Shown here: positions 40,800-49,145 of the stretch, piece by piece
Numbering within the stretch: position 1 is the stretch's first letter
Layout of the letters: every line of letters starts with the position of its first letter
Source of the DNA: an uncultured Pelagibacteraceae bacterium
Lineage (GTDB): Bacteria; Pseudomonadota; Alphaproteobacteria; Pelagibacterales; Pelagibacteraceae
DNA: 64,000 nucleotides
Assembly: GCA_902625945.1 (NCBI GenBank)
Contig: CACODG010000005.1
Location: 1 to 64,000 of the forward strand
Direction: 5' to 3'
Position numbers and translations under genes: made by a program
The notes under the pieces: generated by a model
The model's database searches: none
Told to the model about the DNA's origin: nothing
The model's input: only the letters and a program-made list of their open reading frames with translations

Positions 40800-42265
40800 T
40801 AAAATAATTTATCTAAAACTTTTGCCGATGAAAGAACACCAGGCATTCCAGCTCCTGGATGTGTTCCAGCACCCACAAAGTACAAGTTTTTATATATTTC
40901 AGATTGATTATGGAATCTAAAATAAGCTGATTGAGAAAATTTTGGTTGAATTGAAAATCCAGATCCATAAAGGGTTGCTAGATCGATTTCGAAGTAATCT
41001 GGCGTTAGATAAAAATCACTCACCACATTTTCTTTAATACCAGGCAATACCGTTTTATCCATTTTATCTAAAACTAAATCTTTGAATTTATCACCTTCTT
41101 CAATCCAATTAACTTTAGACAAATTATTTGGTACTGGAACTAAAACATAAAAAGCATCCTGGCCTTCAGGAGCCATATTAGGATCTGTTGCAGATGGTCT
41201 ATGTAGATAATAACTTATATCATCAGAAAGTATTTTCTTTTCAAAAATTTTATCAAGATGTTTTTCATAAGCTTCTCCAAAATAAATTGTATGATGAGCA
41301 ACGTTGCTATATTTCTTTTTAGAGCCAAAATAATAAACAAATAACCCCATTGAATAATCCATTCTTTTCATTTTTTGCTTAAATAAAAAATTATAATCTT
41401 CCTTTGATTTTATTAAGTTGTTGTAAACATTTGGGGGATCAGAATTACAAATCACATAATCACTATTGATTATTTTTGAATTATTAATTTTAACGCCTTT
41501 TACCTTTTTATTTTCTGTAAGTATTTCTGTGACTTCAGCGTCTTTAATAATTTTAATATTTTCTTCTCTCATCAATTTTTCTAAAGCTTTGACAACACTG
41601 CCCGTTCCTCCCATTGAGTAATGTATGCCCCATTTTTTCTCTAAAAATAAAATTAAAGTATATATAGATGTAGTACTGAAAGGATTACCGCCAACCAATA
41701 AAGGATGCATACTAAACACTCTTCTTAATTTCTCATTAGATATGTAATTTGAAACTAAACCATATACAGATTTATAACTTTTTAATTTTAGTAAAGATGG
41801 AATTTGCTTCATCATAAAAACAAAATTATTAAAAGGTTTATCAGAAAGATCTGTAAAACCTTTGTCAAAAATTTTTTCAGTAAAATTTACTAAATTTTTA
41901 TATCCATCATAATCAGAAGGGTTAAATTTTTTTACTTGTTGCTCCATAGATTTATCATTTCCGTTGTAATCGAATGTTTCTCCATTATTGAATACGAAGC
42001 GGTACCATAAGTCTAATGGTACAATTTTTACGTAATCAGAAATTTTTTTATTAAATAATGAAAATAATTCTTCAAATAAATATGGAGCAGTTATAACTGT
42101 AGGGCCTCCATCGTAAATAAATTGATCTTTTTTAAAAACTCTAGCTCGACCACCAAGGTCATGATGTTTTTCAACTAATGTGACCTTATATCCTTTAGCT
42201 TTTAATCTTAAAGATGCAGCCAAACCTCCAAAACCTGAGCCTATTACTATTATTTTTTTTGCCAT
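40799..42265 (-). CDS. crtI: Phytoene desaturase
   Basis: FAD-dependent desaturation and isomerisation of phytoene to lycopene. 488 residues. The N-terminal FAD motif VIGSGFGGLAASLRLKAKG, GGRARVFKKD, YDGGPTVITAP and the C-terminal FVGAGTHPGAGMPGVL are textbook CrtI features. It starts 17 bases after the stop of ATP synthase subunit b, in the same direction, and is the first of the four pathway genes. Confidence 0.96.
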   Translation of the reverse strand: MAKKIIVIGSGFGGLAASLRLKAKGYKVTLVEKHHDLGGRARVFKKDQFIYDGGPTVITAPYLFEELFSLFNKKISDYVKIVPLDLWYRFVFNNGETFDYNGNDKSMEQQVKKFNPSDYDGYKNLVNFTEKIFDKGFTDLSDKPFNNFVFMMKQIPSLLKLKSYKSVYGLVSNYISNEKLRRVFSMHPLLVGGNPFSTTSIYTLILFLEKKWGIHYSMGGTGSVVKALEKLMREENIKIIKDAEVTEILTENKKVKGVKINNSKIINSDYVICNSDPPNVYNNLIKSKEDYNFLFKQKMKRMDYSMGLFVYYFGSKKKYSNVAHHTIYFGEAYEKHLDKIFEKKILSDDISYYLHRPSATDPNMAPEGQDAFYVLVPVPNNLSKVNWIEEGDKFKDLVLDKMDKTVLPGIKENVVSDFYLTPDYFEIDLATLYGSGFSIQPKFSQSAYFRFHNQSEIYKNLYFVGAGTHPGAGMPGVLSSAKVLDKLF

Positions 42266-42282
42266 TTTATTTATGGCCTATT

Positions 42283-42780
42283 CTAACTGGATTTTTTCTT
42301 AAGTGCTAATTTAGTTTCCTCAATACTAGAGTTATAAATTTTATCTAATTTGCTTTTATCTAGAGAGTTTTTAATCAATTTTTCCACAGACTCTATGGCT
42401 ATTTTAACTGATGCATTTTTAATATCCTTTTGTGCTTGATTTTTAAGTTGTCTAATTCTTTCTTCAGCATTTTTTTTTCTATTTTCCATCAAGTTGTGAA
42501 ATTCTTTATTTACTTTAATGACATTTTTTTCTGCCTCTTCACTAGCTTTATTTAACATTTCTTCAACTTCTTTTTTTGAACTGCTTATTTTTTTTTCATG
42601 TTCTGTTAAGATATTTTTAGCATCTTCTTTCAGTTTTTCGGCCTCACTAATTTGACTTTTAATTTTTAGAATATTCTGTTCAAGAGCATCTTTAATTTTT
42701 TGAGGTACTTTGAAGTATATTAATACTCCTAAAAAAATCAAAAATGAAATAGTGACCCAAAAAGTTGCATCTAATGTCAT
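42283..42780 (-). CDS. atpF: ATP synthase F0 subunit b
   Basis: Peripheral-stalk subunit. 165 residues: one N-terminal membrane helix (FWVTISFLIFLGVLIYF), then a long Lys/Glu-rich coiled coil that reaches F1. It overlaps the b' gene by four bases (ATGA). Having both b and b' subunits is typical of alphaproteobacteria and photosynthetic bacteria. Directly downstream, 17 bases on, crtI begins without a visible terminator. Confidence 0.93.
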   Translation of the reverse strand: MTLDATFWVTISFLIFLGVLIYFKVPQKIKDALEQNILKIKSQISEAEKLKEDAKNILTEHEKKISSSKKEVEEMLNKASEEAEKNVIKVNKEFHNLMENRKKNAEERIRQLKNQAQKDIKNASVKIAIESVEKLIKNSLDKSKLDKIYNSSIEETKLALKKKSS

Positions 42781-43352
42781 AAGTATTTATTAATATTTTT
42801 TTTTGAAATTTCTTCAACAGCAGCCTTTATACTGCTTTCATTAAGTTTGTCGCCTGAGATATTTTCAATTATTTTTGATGATATATTTTCTGAAATATTT
42901 TGAATAGTAGATATAGAATTTTTTTTAAGTTCAGAGATTTCTTTTTGTACTTTTGATATCTCTACTTCAATTTCTTTTTCCATAGTTGCTTTTTTTAGCT
43001 GAATTTCTTTACTTAAATTATTTTTTGACTCAAAATGAATTTTGGATACCTCTTTTTTAGCATTTTCTAAAATATGTTCATATTCTTTTACTTTTGCCTC
43101 GGATTGTTCTTTAAATTTATTTGCGTATTCTAAATCTTCCTCAATTTTATTTTTTCTATTGTCTAAATTTTCCTTAATTTTTGGTAAGTAGAATTTTGAT
43201 ATTGAAACGTAAAGTATAGTAAAAACTAATATTAACCAAAACGCTTGAGATGCCCAATAGGTTGGGTCCAGCTGAGGCATACCAGCCTCAGCTGCAAATA
43301 AATTCGTATTTATAACGAATACCGTTATCAAAAAACTTACATATCTTTTCAT
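42777..43352 (-). CDS. atpG: ATP synthase F0 subunit b'
   Basis: Second stalk subunit (b'). From ATG 43352 the protein is 191 residues: MKRYVSFLITVFVINTNLFA looks like a cleavable or extra N-terminal segment, followed by GMPQLDPTYWASQAFWLI and a second hydrophobic stretch, then a long coiled coil. An earlier TTG at 43373 would overlap atpE. The PQLDPTYW-ASQ-FWL motif is the b' signature. It lies between c and b genes in the order atpI-B-E-F'-F. Confidence 0.9.
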   Translation of the reverse strand: MKRYVSFLITVFVINTNLFAAEAGMPQLDPTYWASQAFWLILVFTILYVSISKFYLPKIKENLDNRKNKIEEDLEYANKFKEQSEAKVKEYEHILENAKKEVSKIHFESKNNLSKEIQLKKATMEKEIEVEISKVQKEISELKKNSISTIQNISENISSKIIENISGDKLNESSIKAAVEEISKKNINKYL

Positions 43353-43362
43353 ATTGAATTTA

Positions 43363-43590
43363 CTAAAATGCAAATAAAATAATCAAAGCCACTACAAGCC
43401 CAAACAATCCTGTTGCTTCTGCTAAAGCAAAACCTAATAACAAGTTAGGGAATTGTTTTTGAGCTGCAGATGGATTTCTCATTGCGCCAGATAAGTAGTT
43501 ACCGAATATAATTCCAATACCTACTCCTGCTCCAGCTAATGCGATTGCTGCAAGACCTGCCCCAATCATTTTTGCCGCTTCTAACTCCAT
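43363..43590 (-). CDS. atpE: ATP synthase F0 subunit c
   Basis: Proton-carrying ring subunit, 75 residues, two helices joined by the polar loop RNPSAAQ. The ion-binding carboxylate is Glu58 in ALAEATGLFG. The N-terminal helix is Gly/Ala-rich (AGAGVGIGIIFG). The Glu is not followed by the Ser seen in sodium-type rings, so a proton ring is likely. An AGGAGGAAAA ribosome-binding site precedes the gene, in keeping with its need for high expression. Confidence 0.97.
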   Translation of the reverse strand: MELEAAKMIGAGLAAIALAGAGVGIGIIFGNYLSGAMRNPSAAQKQFPNLLLGFALAEATGLFGLVVALIILFAF

Positions 43591-43603
43591 TTTTCCTCCT
43601 TTA

Positions 43604-44338
43604 TTAATGGTGTAAATTTAATGCATCATTTAAATAAATGCAGGTTAATATTGCAAAAACATAAGCTTGTAAAAACGCTACTAGAATTTCCAAACCTGTT
43701 AGTGCTACTGAAAAACTAAGTGGTAACCATCCACCTAGCACTCCTAAGCTAACAACAAACCCGCCAAAAACTTTTAACATTGTATGGCCTGCCATCATGT
43801 TAGCGAACAATCGAACAGATAAACTTACTGGTCTACTTAAATAAGAAATAATTTCGATTATAGTAATTAATGGCAACAAAATAGTCGGAACACCGCTTGG
43901 TACAAAAATACTTAAATATTTGAAACCATGTTTAATAAAACCAATGATTGTCACAGCTACAAAAATAAATAAAGCCATGATCAATGTAACAATAATGTGA
44001 CTTGTAACTGTAAATGAGTAGGGGAGCATACCAACCATATTACAAAATAAAACAAACATAAATAAACTAAATATAAATGGAAAGTAAGGTTTAGCTTTCG
44101 AGCCTGCGGTGTCACTGATCATCTTTGCTACAAAAGTGTAAAACATTTCTGTAATTAATTGAATTTTGTTTGGGATAATCTTTTTTTCTTTTGAGCCCAT
44201 AAACAGAAATAAAAGAATTATAGATGCGCTTATCACCATAAATAAACTTGCGTTGGTAAATGATAAATCAATACCTGCGATTTTTATTTCAGGTCCAATT
44301 CTATGGACTGTAAATTGCTGCATCGGATTGCTTGCCAT
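43604..44338 (-). CDS. atpB: ATP synthase F0 subunit a
   Basis: Membrane subunit forming the two proton half-channels against the c-ring. 244 residues. The essential arginine is in SLSVRLFANMMAGH, and GLEILVAFLQAYVFAILTCI is the conserved last helix. The N-terminus QQFTVHRIGPEI is typical of alphaproteobacteria. It lies between atpI and atpE with gaps of 9 and 13 bases. Confidence 0.97.
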   Translation of the reverse strand: MASNPMQQFTVHRIGPEIKIAGIDLSFTNASLFMVISASIILLFLFMGSKEKKIIPNKIQLITEMFYTFVAKMISDTAGSKAKPYFPFIFSLFMFVLFCNMVGMLPYSFTVTSHIIVTLIMALFIFVAVTIIGFIKHGFKYLSIFVPSGVPTILLPLITIIEIISYLSRPVSLSVRLFANMMAGHTMLKVFGGFVVSLGVLGGWLPLSFSVALTGLEILVAFLQAYVFAILTCIYLNDALNLHH

Positions 44339-44347
44339 ATAAACTTT

Positions 44348-44632
44348 CTAGTCCTCATTCTGCATTTTGTTAGCTGCTTTAATTACATTTAACATTCCAG
44401 CTGCAGCTCCCAAAAAAAAGAAAATTATTATTAACCAAGGTTTAGTACCAAACCAGTTATCTAAAATAAACCCAATAATTGTCCCAACTGCTACTGAGGC
44501 GACTAGTTCAGTGCCTAATTTAAATGCGCTACCCATAAATGAACCGCGTTTTAAGCCATCATTATCTAATTGTTTTTTTATTTTTGATTTTGCAATTTTT
44601 AGGCGAGTTTTAAATTCTTCAGGAATTGTCAT
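44348..44632 (-). CDS. atpI: ATP synthase accessory protein AtpI
   Basis: 94 residues with a charged N-terminal region and two hydrophobic helices (about 46-63 and 68-86). The first carries GTELVASVAVGTIIGFILD and the second FFFLGAAAGMLNV, as in AtpI/AtpR family proteins, which help c-ring assembly or magnesium supply. It is first of the F0 genes and starts 9 bases after the smc stop, so no independent promoter space is visible. Confidence 0.88.
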   Translation of the reverse strand: MTIPEEFKTRLKIAKSKIKKQLDNDGLKRGSFMGSAFKLGTELVASVAVGTIIGFILDNWFGTKPWLIIIFFFLGAAAGMLNVIKAANKMQNED

Positions 44633-44641
44633 TCTGATTAT

Positions 44642-47086
44642 TTAAGCAACTAGTTCTTCAGCTCTCTGTAAATCTACTGAAACTAGCTGGCTTACTCCTT
44701 GTTCGGCCATCGTAACACCATAAAGTCTATCCATTCTTGACATCGTTAAAGCATGGTGAGTAATTATTATAAATTTAGTATTAGTAATTTTTGTAAGTTC
44801 ATCAAGTAGCCCACAAAATCTAGTTACATTCGCGTCATCAAGAGGAGCGTCAACTTCATCTAAAACGCATATTGGTGATGGGTTTACTAAAAAAACAGCA
44901 AAAACTAGAGATAAAGCGGTTAAGGCCTGTTCTCCGCCTGAAAGTAAAGTAATGGATTGAAGTCTTTTTCCTGGCGGAGAAACAAACATTTCCAATCCCG
45001 CTTCAAGTGGATCATCTGAGTCAACTAGTTCGATTTTCGCAGTGCCCCCATTGAAAAGTTTTGTATAAACTTCATTAAATTTTCTATTAACTTTAGAGTA
45101 CGCTTCAAGCAATCTTTCCCTTCCCTTTTGATTCAATTCATCAATACTTGTTTTTAACTTTACTATAGCTGAGTATAGATCCGCTCTGTCATCTTCCATC
45201 TTCTTTATATCAGTTTCATATTTTTTAGTTTCCTCGTCTGCTCTTAAGTTTACTGAACCAAGAGACTCTCTTGTTTTCTTAGTTTTTTCTATCTTTTCAG
45301 TTTGTTGCTCAATAGTTGGAAAATTTTCAATTTCTATATCACTAAGATCTGAAAAAGGTAATAAAGATTGTTCATTATCTATGTTTAGCTCATTTTTAAC
45401 TGAATACATTAAATCTTTTTTTCTATTTTCAATACCTTCAATCGTAGCTTCATTTCTAGCTTTATTTTCTTTTAGGTCTGAGAGCTTTGACTGAATCTCT
45501 TTTAGATTTTCATTAATTGCACCATATTTTTTTTCAGCCTTAATTAATTCATTTTCAATTTCTTCATTTCTTTTTTTGATATTTTCCAGATTTTGCAAAT
45601 TTTGTCCTTTGGAAGTCGCTATTCGTTCAGGATTTTTTTGATTTTCACCTATTTCTAAAAGAATTTTATTTTTTCTATTATTTAGTTCAGAGATCATTTT
45701 TTCCGAATTGGTTTTCAAATTTCTCCAGTTTTCTAATTCAATATCAATATTTTTTATTCTTTCTTTTCTTTTAATTGAGTCGCTTTCTATAGATTTATTC
45801 TTTCCATATTTTTCTGCATATTCCTCTTGAGAAAAAGTAATTTTTTTTACAAGCTTTTTAAGTTCTTGAAAACTTTCCTTTGAGAGTTTTACATCTTGAT
45901 CAATATCTTTTTCAATTTGGTCTAATATTGATTCCAATTGACCTTGAAGTTTATTAAGCTCAGCCTTAGATAATTGAAGTTCTTTAGATGAATTTTTTTC
46001 TACATCCAGTAATTTATTTTCTGTATTTAACAATTCCTCTTTCTCTTTAGAAATTCTTTTTTCATTTAGATCTGCATCTAAGGATATACTTTTTTCTCTT
46101 TCGAGATCTGATCCAACAGTTCTAATAGATTTCTCAAGTTTTTCTTGGAGAGATTTTACCCTCTTTTCTTCCTCAACAAGACTAGACATGTCTAGATTTA
46201 ATTTTTGAAGAGAAGCAGCACTCTCCATCTTTTTATCTCTTAATGGTGAAAGTTTTCTTCTCTCTTCCTCCAATAAAGTATTATTATGGTTATAGTCTAT
46301 ATTTATCGCACTTATTTCATCATCAAGTTCGTTAAGCTTTTCAAGTATCTGTTTTTTGTCTTTTTCAATTTCTTTTATCTTTAAATAATATAGTCCAGCT
46401 TCTAGTCTCTTTATTTCCTTTGAAATCTCTTTATATCTGGTTGCTTCTTGCGCTTGTTTTTTTAAATTATCTAGCTGCTTTTGCTGTTGTCTTTTGAGTT
46501 CATCTGCTCGTTTAAGATTGTTTTCCGCAGCATTTAATCTACTTTCAGCTTCTTGTCTTCTTGCGTGAATACCTGAAATTCCAGCAGCTTCCTCTAAAAT
46601 AGATTTTCTTTCAATGGGTTTTGCCGTTACTAACTGTCCAATTCTTCCTTGACTTATCAGAGAGGGGGAGTGAGCGCCTGTAGAAAGGTCAGCAAAAAAT
46701 GTTTGCACATCTCTAGCTCTCACCTCTTTATCATTAATGAAGTATTTTGATCCTTTATCTTTTTCAATTTTTCTTCTAATAGATATTTCATCAAATTCTT
46801 TGTATTGTAATGGACCGTTTTTTTCCAAATTATCTAAGAGTAAAGCAACTTCTGAGATATTCTTAGATGGACGATTAGATGTTCCTGAAAAAATCACATC
46901 CTCCATTCCAGATCCGCGCATGCTTTTCGCTGAATTTTCTCCCATACACCATCTTAATGCCTCAACTATGTTTGATTTCCCACATCCATTAGGCCCAACG
47001 ATTCCCGTCAATCCTTTTTCAATTAAAATAGAAGTTTTTTCATTGAAAGATTTAAATCCAGTCATTTCTAAATTTTTAAATTTCAT
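44642..47086 (-). CDS. smc: Chromosome segregation protein SMC (short form)
   Basis: ABC-type ATPase that organises the chromosome. The N-terminal head holds Walker A VGPNGCGKSNIVEAL (about residues 31-45) and GAHSPSLISQGRIGQL. The C-terminal head has signature LLSGGEQALTALSLV and Walker B ICVLDEVDAPLDD. Between them about 500 residues are almost wholly charged coiled coil. At 814 residues it is some 300 short of a usual SMC (~1150), and I cannot see the globular hinge domain expected mid-protein. No internal frame break is evident. It lies between the DsbA-like gene (adjacent stop/start) and atpI. Confidence 0.92.
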   Translation of the reverse strand: MKFKNLEMTGFKSFNEKTSILIEKGLTGIVGPNGCGKSNIVEALRWCMGENSAKSMRGSGMEDVIFSGTSNRPSKNISEVALLLDNLEKNGPLQYKEFDEISIRRKIEKDKGSKYFINDKEVRARDVQTFFADLSTGAHSPSLISQGRIGQLVTAKPIERKSILEEAAGISGIHARRQEAESRLNAAENNLKRADELKRQQQKQLDNLKKQAQEATRYKEISKEIKRLEAGLYYLKIKEIEKDKKQILEKLNELDDEISAINIDYNHNNTLLEEERRKLSPLRDKKMESAASLQKLNLDMSSLVEEEKRVKSLQEKLEKSIRTVGSDLEREKSISLDADLNEKRISKEKEELLNTENKLLDVEKNSSKELQLSKAELNKLQGQLESILDQIEKDIDQDVKLSKESFQELKKLVKKITFSQEEYAEKYGKNKSIESDSIKRKERIKNIDIELENWRNLKTNSEKMISELNNRKNKILLEIGENQKNPERIATSKGQNLQNLENIKKRNEEIENELIKAEKKYGAINENLKEIQSKLSDLKENKARNEATIEGIENRKKDLMYSVKNELNIDNEQSLLPFSDLSDIEIENFPTIEQQTEKIEKTKKTRESLGSVNLRADEETKKYETDIKKMEDDRADLYSAIVKLKTSIDELNQKGRERLLEAYSKVNRKFNEVYTKLFNGGTAKIELVDSDDPLEAGLEMFVSPPGKRLQSITLLSGGEQALTALSLVFAVFLVNPSPICVLDEVDAPLDDANVTRFCGLLDELTKITNTKFIIITHHALTMSRMDRLYGVTMAEQGVSQLVSVDLQRAEELVA

Positions 47087-47680
47087 CTAAAGTTTTCTTT
47101 CTATAGCTTTTTTAAATTGTTTATATTCCATTGATCCAGTATATTTTTTTTCATTTATAATAATTGTAGGCGTTGACTCAATTTTATATTTTTTTTGAGC
47201 CTCAATTCTCTGATTCAGTATATTGTCTTGAACTCTTTCGTCGCTTAAACATTTATCCATTTTTTTGTTATTAAGATTAATTTCAGAACCAATTTTTTTT
47301 ATAGAGTCATTAATTTTATTTATATTAGATCCCACGGCCCATATTTTTTGTTTTTGGTAAATTTTATCTAAAAGCTCAAACTTTTTATCGTTATCACCAT
47401 GACATCTTACTATGATTTCAGCATTTAAAGCAGCAAGGTCTAGTGGGAAGGCGTGGTGCTCAAATTTCACTAAACCTTTATCTATAAACTCTCTCTTCAA
47501 ATTATTAAAAATTGAATTGTGAAAACTTGCACAATGAGGACATGTCAGAGATGAAAATACCTTTACAGTAACTTTGGCGTCAGGATTTCCTGTTGTTAAA
47601 ATTTTACTTTCAACATTTGTTGAAAAAAATATTAAAATTAAAAAAAAAGTAGAATATAATATTTTATTTATTTCTATCAT
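47087..47680 (-). CDS. DsbA-family thiol-disulfide oxidoreductase
   Basis: 197 residues with an N-terminal signal peptide (about residues 1-25), so periplasmic. The active site is CPHC in SSLTCPHCASF; the cis-Pro loop is ESTPTIIIN. The insert pattern HAFPLDLAALNAE fits the DsbA/thioredoxin_4 subgroup common in alphaproteobacteria. It probably introduces or isomerises disulfides in exported proteins. It overlaps the DUF721 gene by 17 bases and abuts smc. Confidence 0.88.
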   Translation of the reverse strand: MIEINKILYSTFFLILIFFSTNVESKILTTGNPDAKVTVKVFSSLTCPHCASFHNSIFNNLKREFIDKGLVKFEHHAFPLDLAALNAEIIVRCHGDNDKKFELLDKIYQKQKIWAVGSNINKINDSIKKIGSEINLNNKKMDKCLSDERVQDNILNQRIEAQKKYKIESTPTIIINEKKYTGSMEYKQFKKAIERKL

Positions 47681-48149
47681 TATATGCCTTTAAAAAATTA
47701 TTTAGAGAACTTTTAATTTGGTGATCATCAACTTTTCTCATTTTTTCATGAACACTTTTAAGATTTTTAATTTTAGGAAAAGTAGTAAATTCTTTTTTTA
47801 ATTTTTCTTGAGCAATTTTTAACTTAATGTTTTCGATTAAATTGTACCCAAAAAAACTATTAATTTTCTCAATTATTTCATTTTTTTCGTATTCAATCTC
47901 TAGCTCTTTTCCATGAATTACATTTAATATAAGAGTGCCATTTTTCATTTCTTTATCCATTTTTACTGAAACAGGATAGCACGAGTTTGAAATATTTTTA
48001 CTTACCATTTTTGTCCAATTATCAACTATGTTAGAATAATTATAACCTCCTTTTTTCAAATACTTCTTTAAGGTTTTTGGAATTGAATTTGAAAATGGAC
48101 GAAGTCCTTGAATGAACGTCTTTGTTTTATTATTATTTTTGTTATGCAT
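47664..48149 (-). CDS. DUF721/DciA-like protein
   Basis: 161 residues. The N-terminal RPFSNSIPKTLKKYLKKGG and the segment NIVDNWTKMVSKNISNSCYP match the DUF721 pattern. Family members include DciA, which interacts with the replicative helicase in bacteria lacking DnaC. The C-terminal half is Lys-rich and poorly conserved. The ATG (complement of 48147-48149) abuts the ATG of divergent mutY inside a palindromic ATGCAT. It heads the 12.5-kb minus-strand directon. Confidence 0.78.
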   Translation of the reverse strand: MHNKNNNKTKTFIQGLRPFSNSIPKTLKKYLKKGGYNYSNIVDNWTKMVSKNISNSCYPVSVKMDKEMKNGTLILNVIHGKELEIEYEKNEIIEKINSFFGYNLIENIKLKIAQEKLKKEFTTFPKIKNLKSVHEKMRKVDDHQIKSSLNNFLKAYNDRNK

Positions 48150-49145
48150 ATTAATTTGAGTTTACCAAAAAAAATTTTAGCTTGGTATGATAATAGCAGA
48201 AGGAAATTGCCTTGGCGTGTTGGCAAAAAGTCACCAAAAAAGGTGTATTATAGGCTTTTAAGTGAATTTATGTTGCAACAAACTCAGGTAAAAACAGTTA
48301 TTCCCTATTTCAACAAATTTACAAAAAAATTTAAAACTTTAAATGATTTATCAAAAAGCAATGATTCAGAAATATTAAAATTATGGGAAGGTCTAGGTTA
48401 TTATAAAAGAGCTAAAAATCTTTTAGCTTGCTCAAAAATATTGGTAAATAAATATTTTTCCAAACTTCCAGACTCTCTTGAAGAGATTAAAAAACTACCA
48501 GGTATTGGAGATTATACTGGTAATGCATTGTTAGGCTTAATTTATAATAAACCTACAATTGCCATCGACGGAAATGTGAAAAGGGTTTTTTCAAGAATAC
48601 TAAATAAGGAGGAAAAAAAAATAGATTTTAACAAATTTATAAAAAAAAATAAAAAAAAGCTTTTTAGTACTAATCGAAATGCAGATTTTGTTGAAGCTTT
48701 AATGGAATTCGGTGCTTTGGTATGTAAACCAAAAAACCCAAATTGTTTTGCTTGTTGTTTGAATAAATCTTGCAAGTATTTTAAATCTAATAATAAAATT
48801 GAAAGTATAAGAGAAAGAATGATTAAAAATAAAAATTTTGATATTTTTTGTTATATAAATAAAAAAAAACAAATTGCTTTGACCAAAGATAATGAAATTA
48901 GTTTTTTGAAAAACTTCAATCTACCAATTATAAGAGAGACTAATAAGACCTTTCCAAATCAAAGTTGGAAATTTCTTAAAAACTATAAAAATTCTATTTC
49001 AAATTTAAAATTAAATATAAACTTATATTATAAATTTACAGATAAGATACCTCCATCTTATAGATGGTATTCGTTAGGAAGAAATAAAGAATTTATTCCA
49101 AGTTTTACAAAAAAAATCTTTAAACAAGTTTCAACTTTATTTTAA
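48144..49145 (+). CDS. mutY: A/G-specific adenine DNA glycosylase
   Basis: Removes A mispaired with 8-oxoG. From ATG 48144 the product is 333 residues. ILAWYDNSRRKLPWR, the catalytic Glu in EFMLQQTQVKTVIPY, the helix-hairpin-helix LPGIGDYTGNALLG and the Asp in AIDGNVKRVFSR are clear. The 4Fe-4S motif C-x6-C-x2-C-x5-C appears as CKPKNPNCFACCLNKSC. A C-terminal domain for 8-oxoG recognition follows. The longer open frame upstream would run into the DUF721 gene on the other strand. Confidence 0.95.
   Translation: MHINLSLPKKILAWYDNSRRKLPWRVGKKSPKKVYYRLLSEFMLQQTQVKTVIPYFNKFTKKFKTLNDLSKSNDSEILKLWEGLGYYKRAKNLLACSKILVNKYFSKLPDSLEEIKKLPGIGDYTGNALLGLIYNKPTIAIDGNVKRVFSRILNKEEKKIDFNKFIKKNKKKLFSTNRNADFVEALMEFGALVCKPKNPNCFACCLNKSCKYFKSNNKIESIRERMIKNKNFDIFCYINKKKQIALTKDNEISFLKNFNLPIIRETNKTFPNQSWKFLKNYKNSISNLKLNINLYYKFTDKIPPSYRWYSLGRNKEFIPSFTKKIFKQVSTLF

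Noticed and set aside
43363-43590. Sodium-type ATP synthase c subunit
   Set aside because: The carboxylate Glu58 is followed by Ala, and the supporting polar residues of sodium rings are not evident; a proton ring is the simpler reading.
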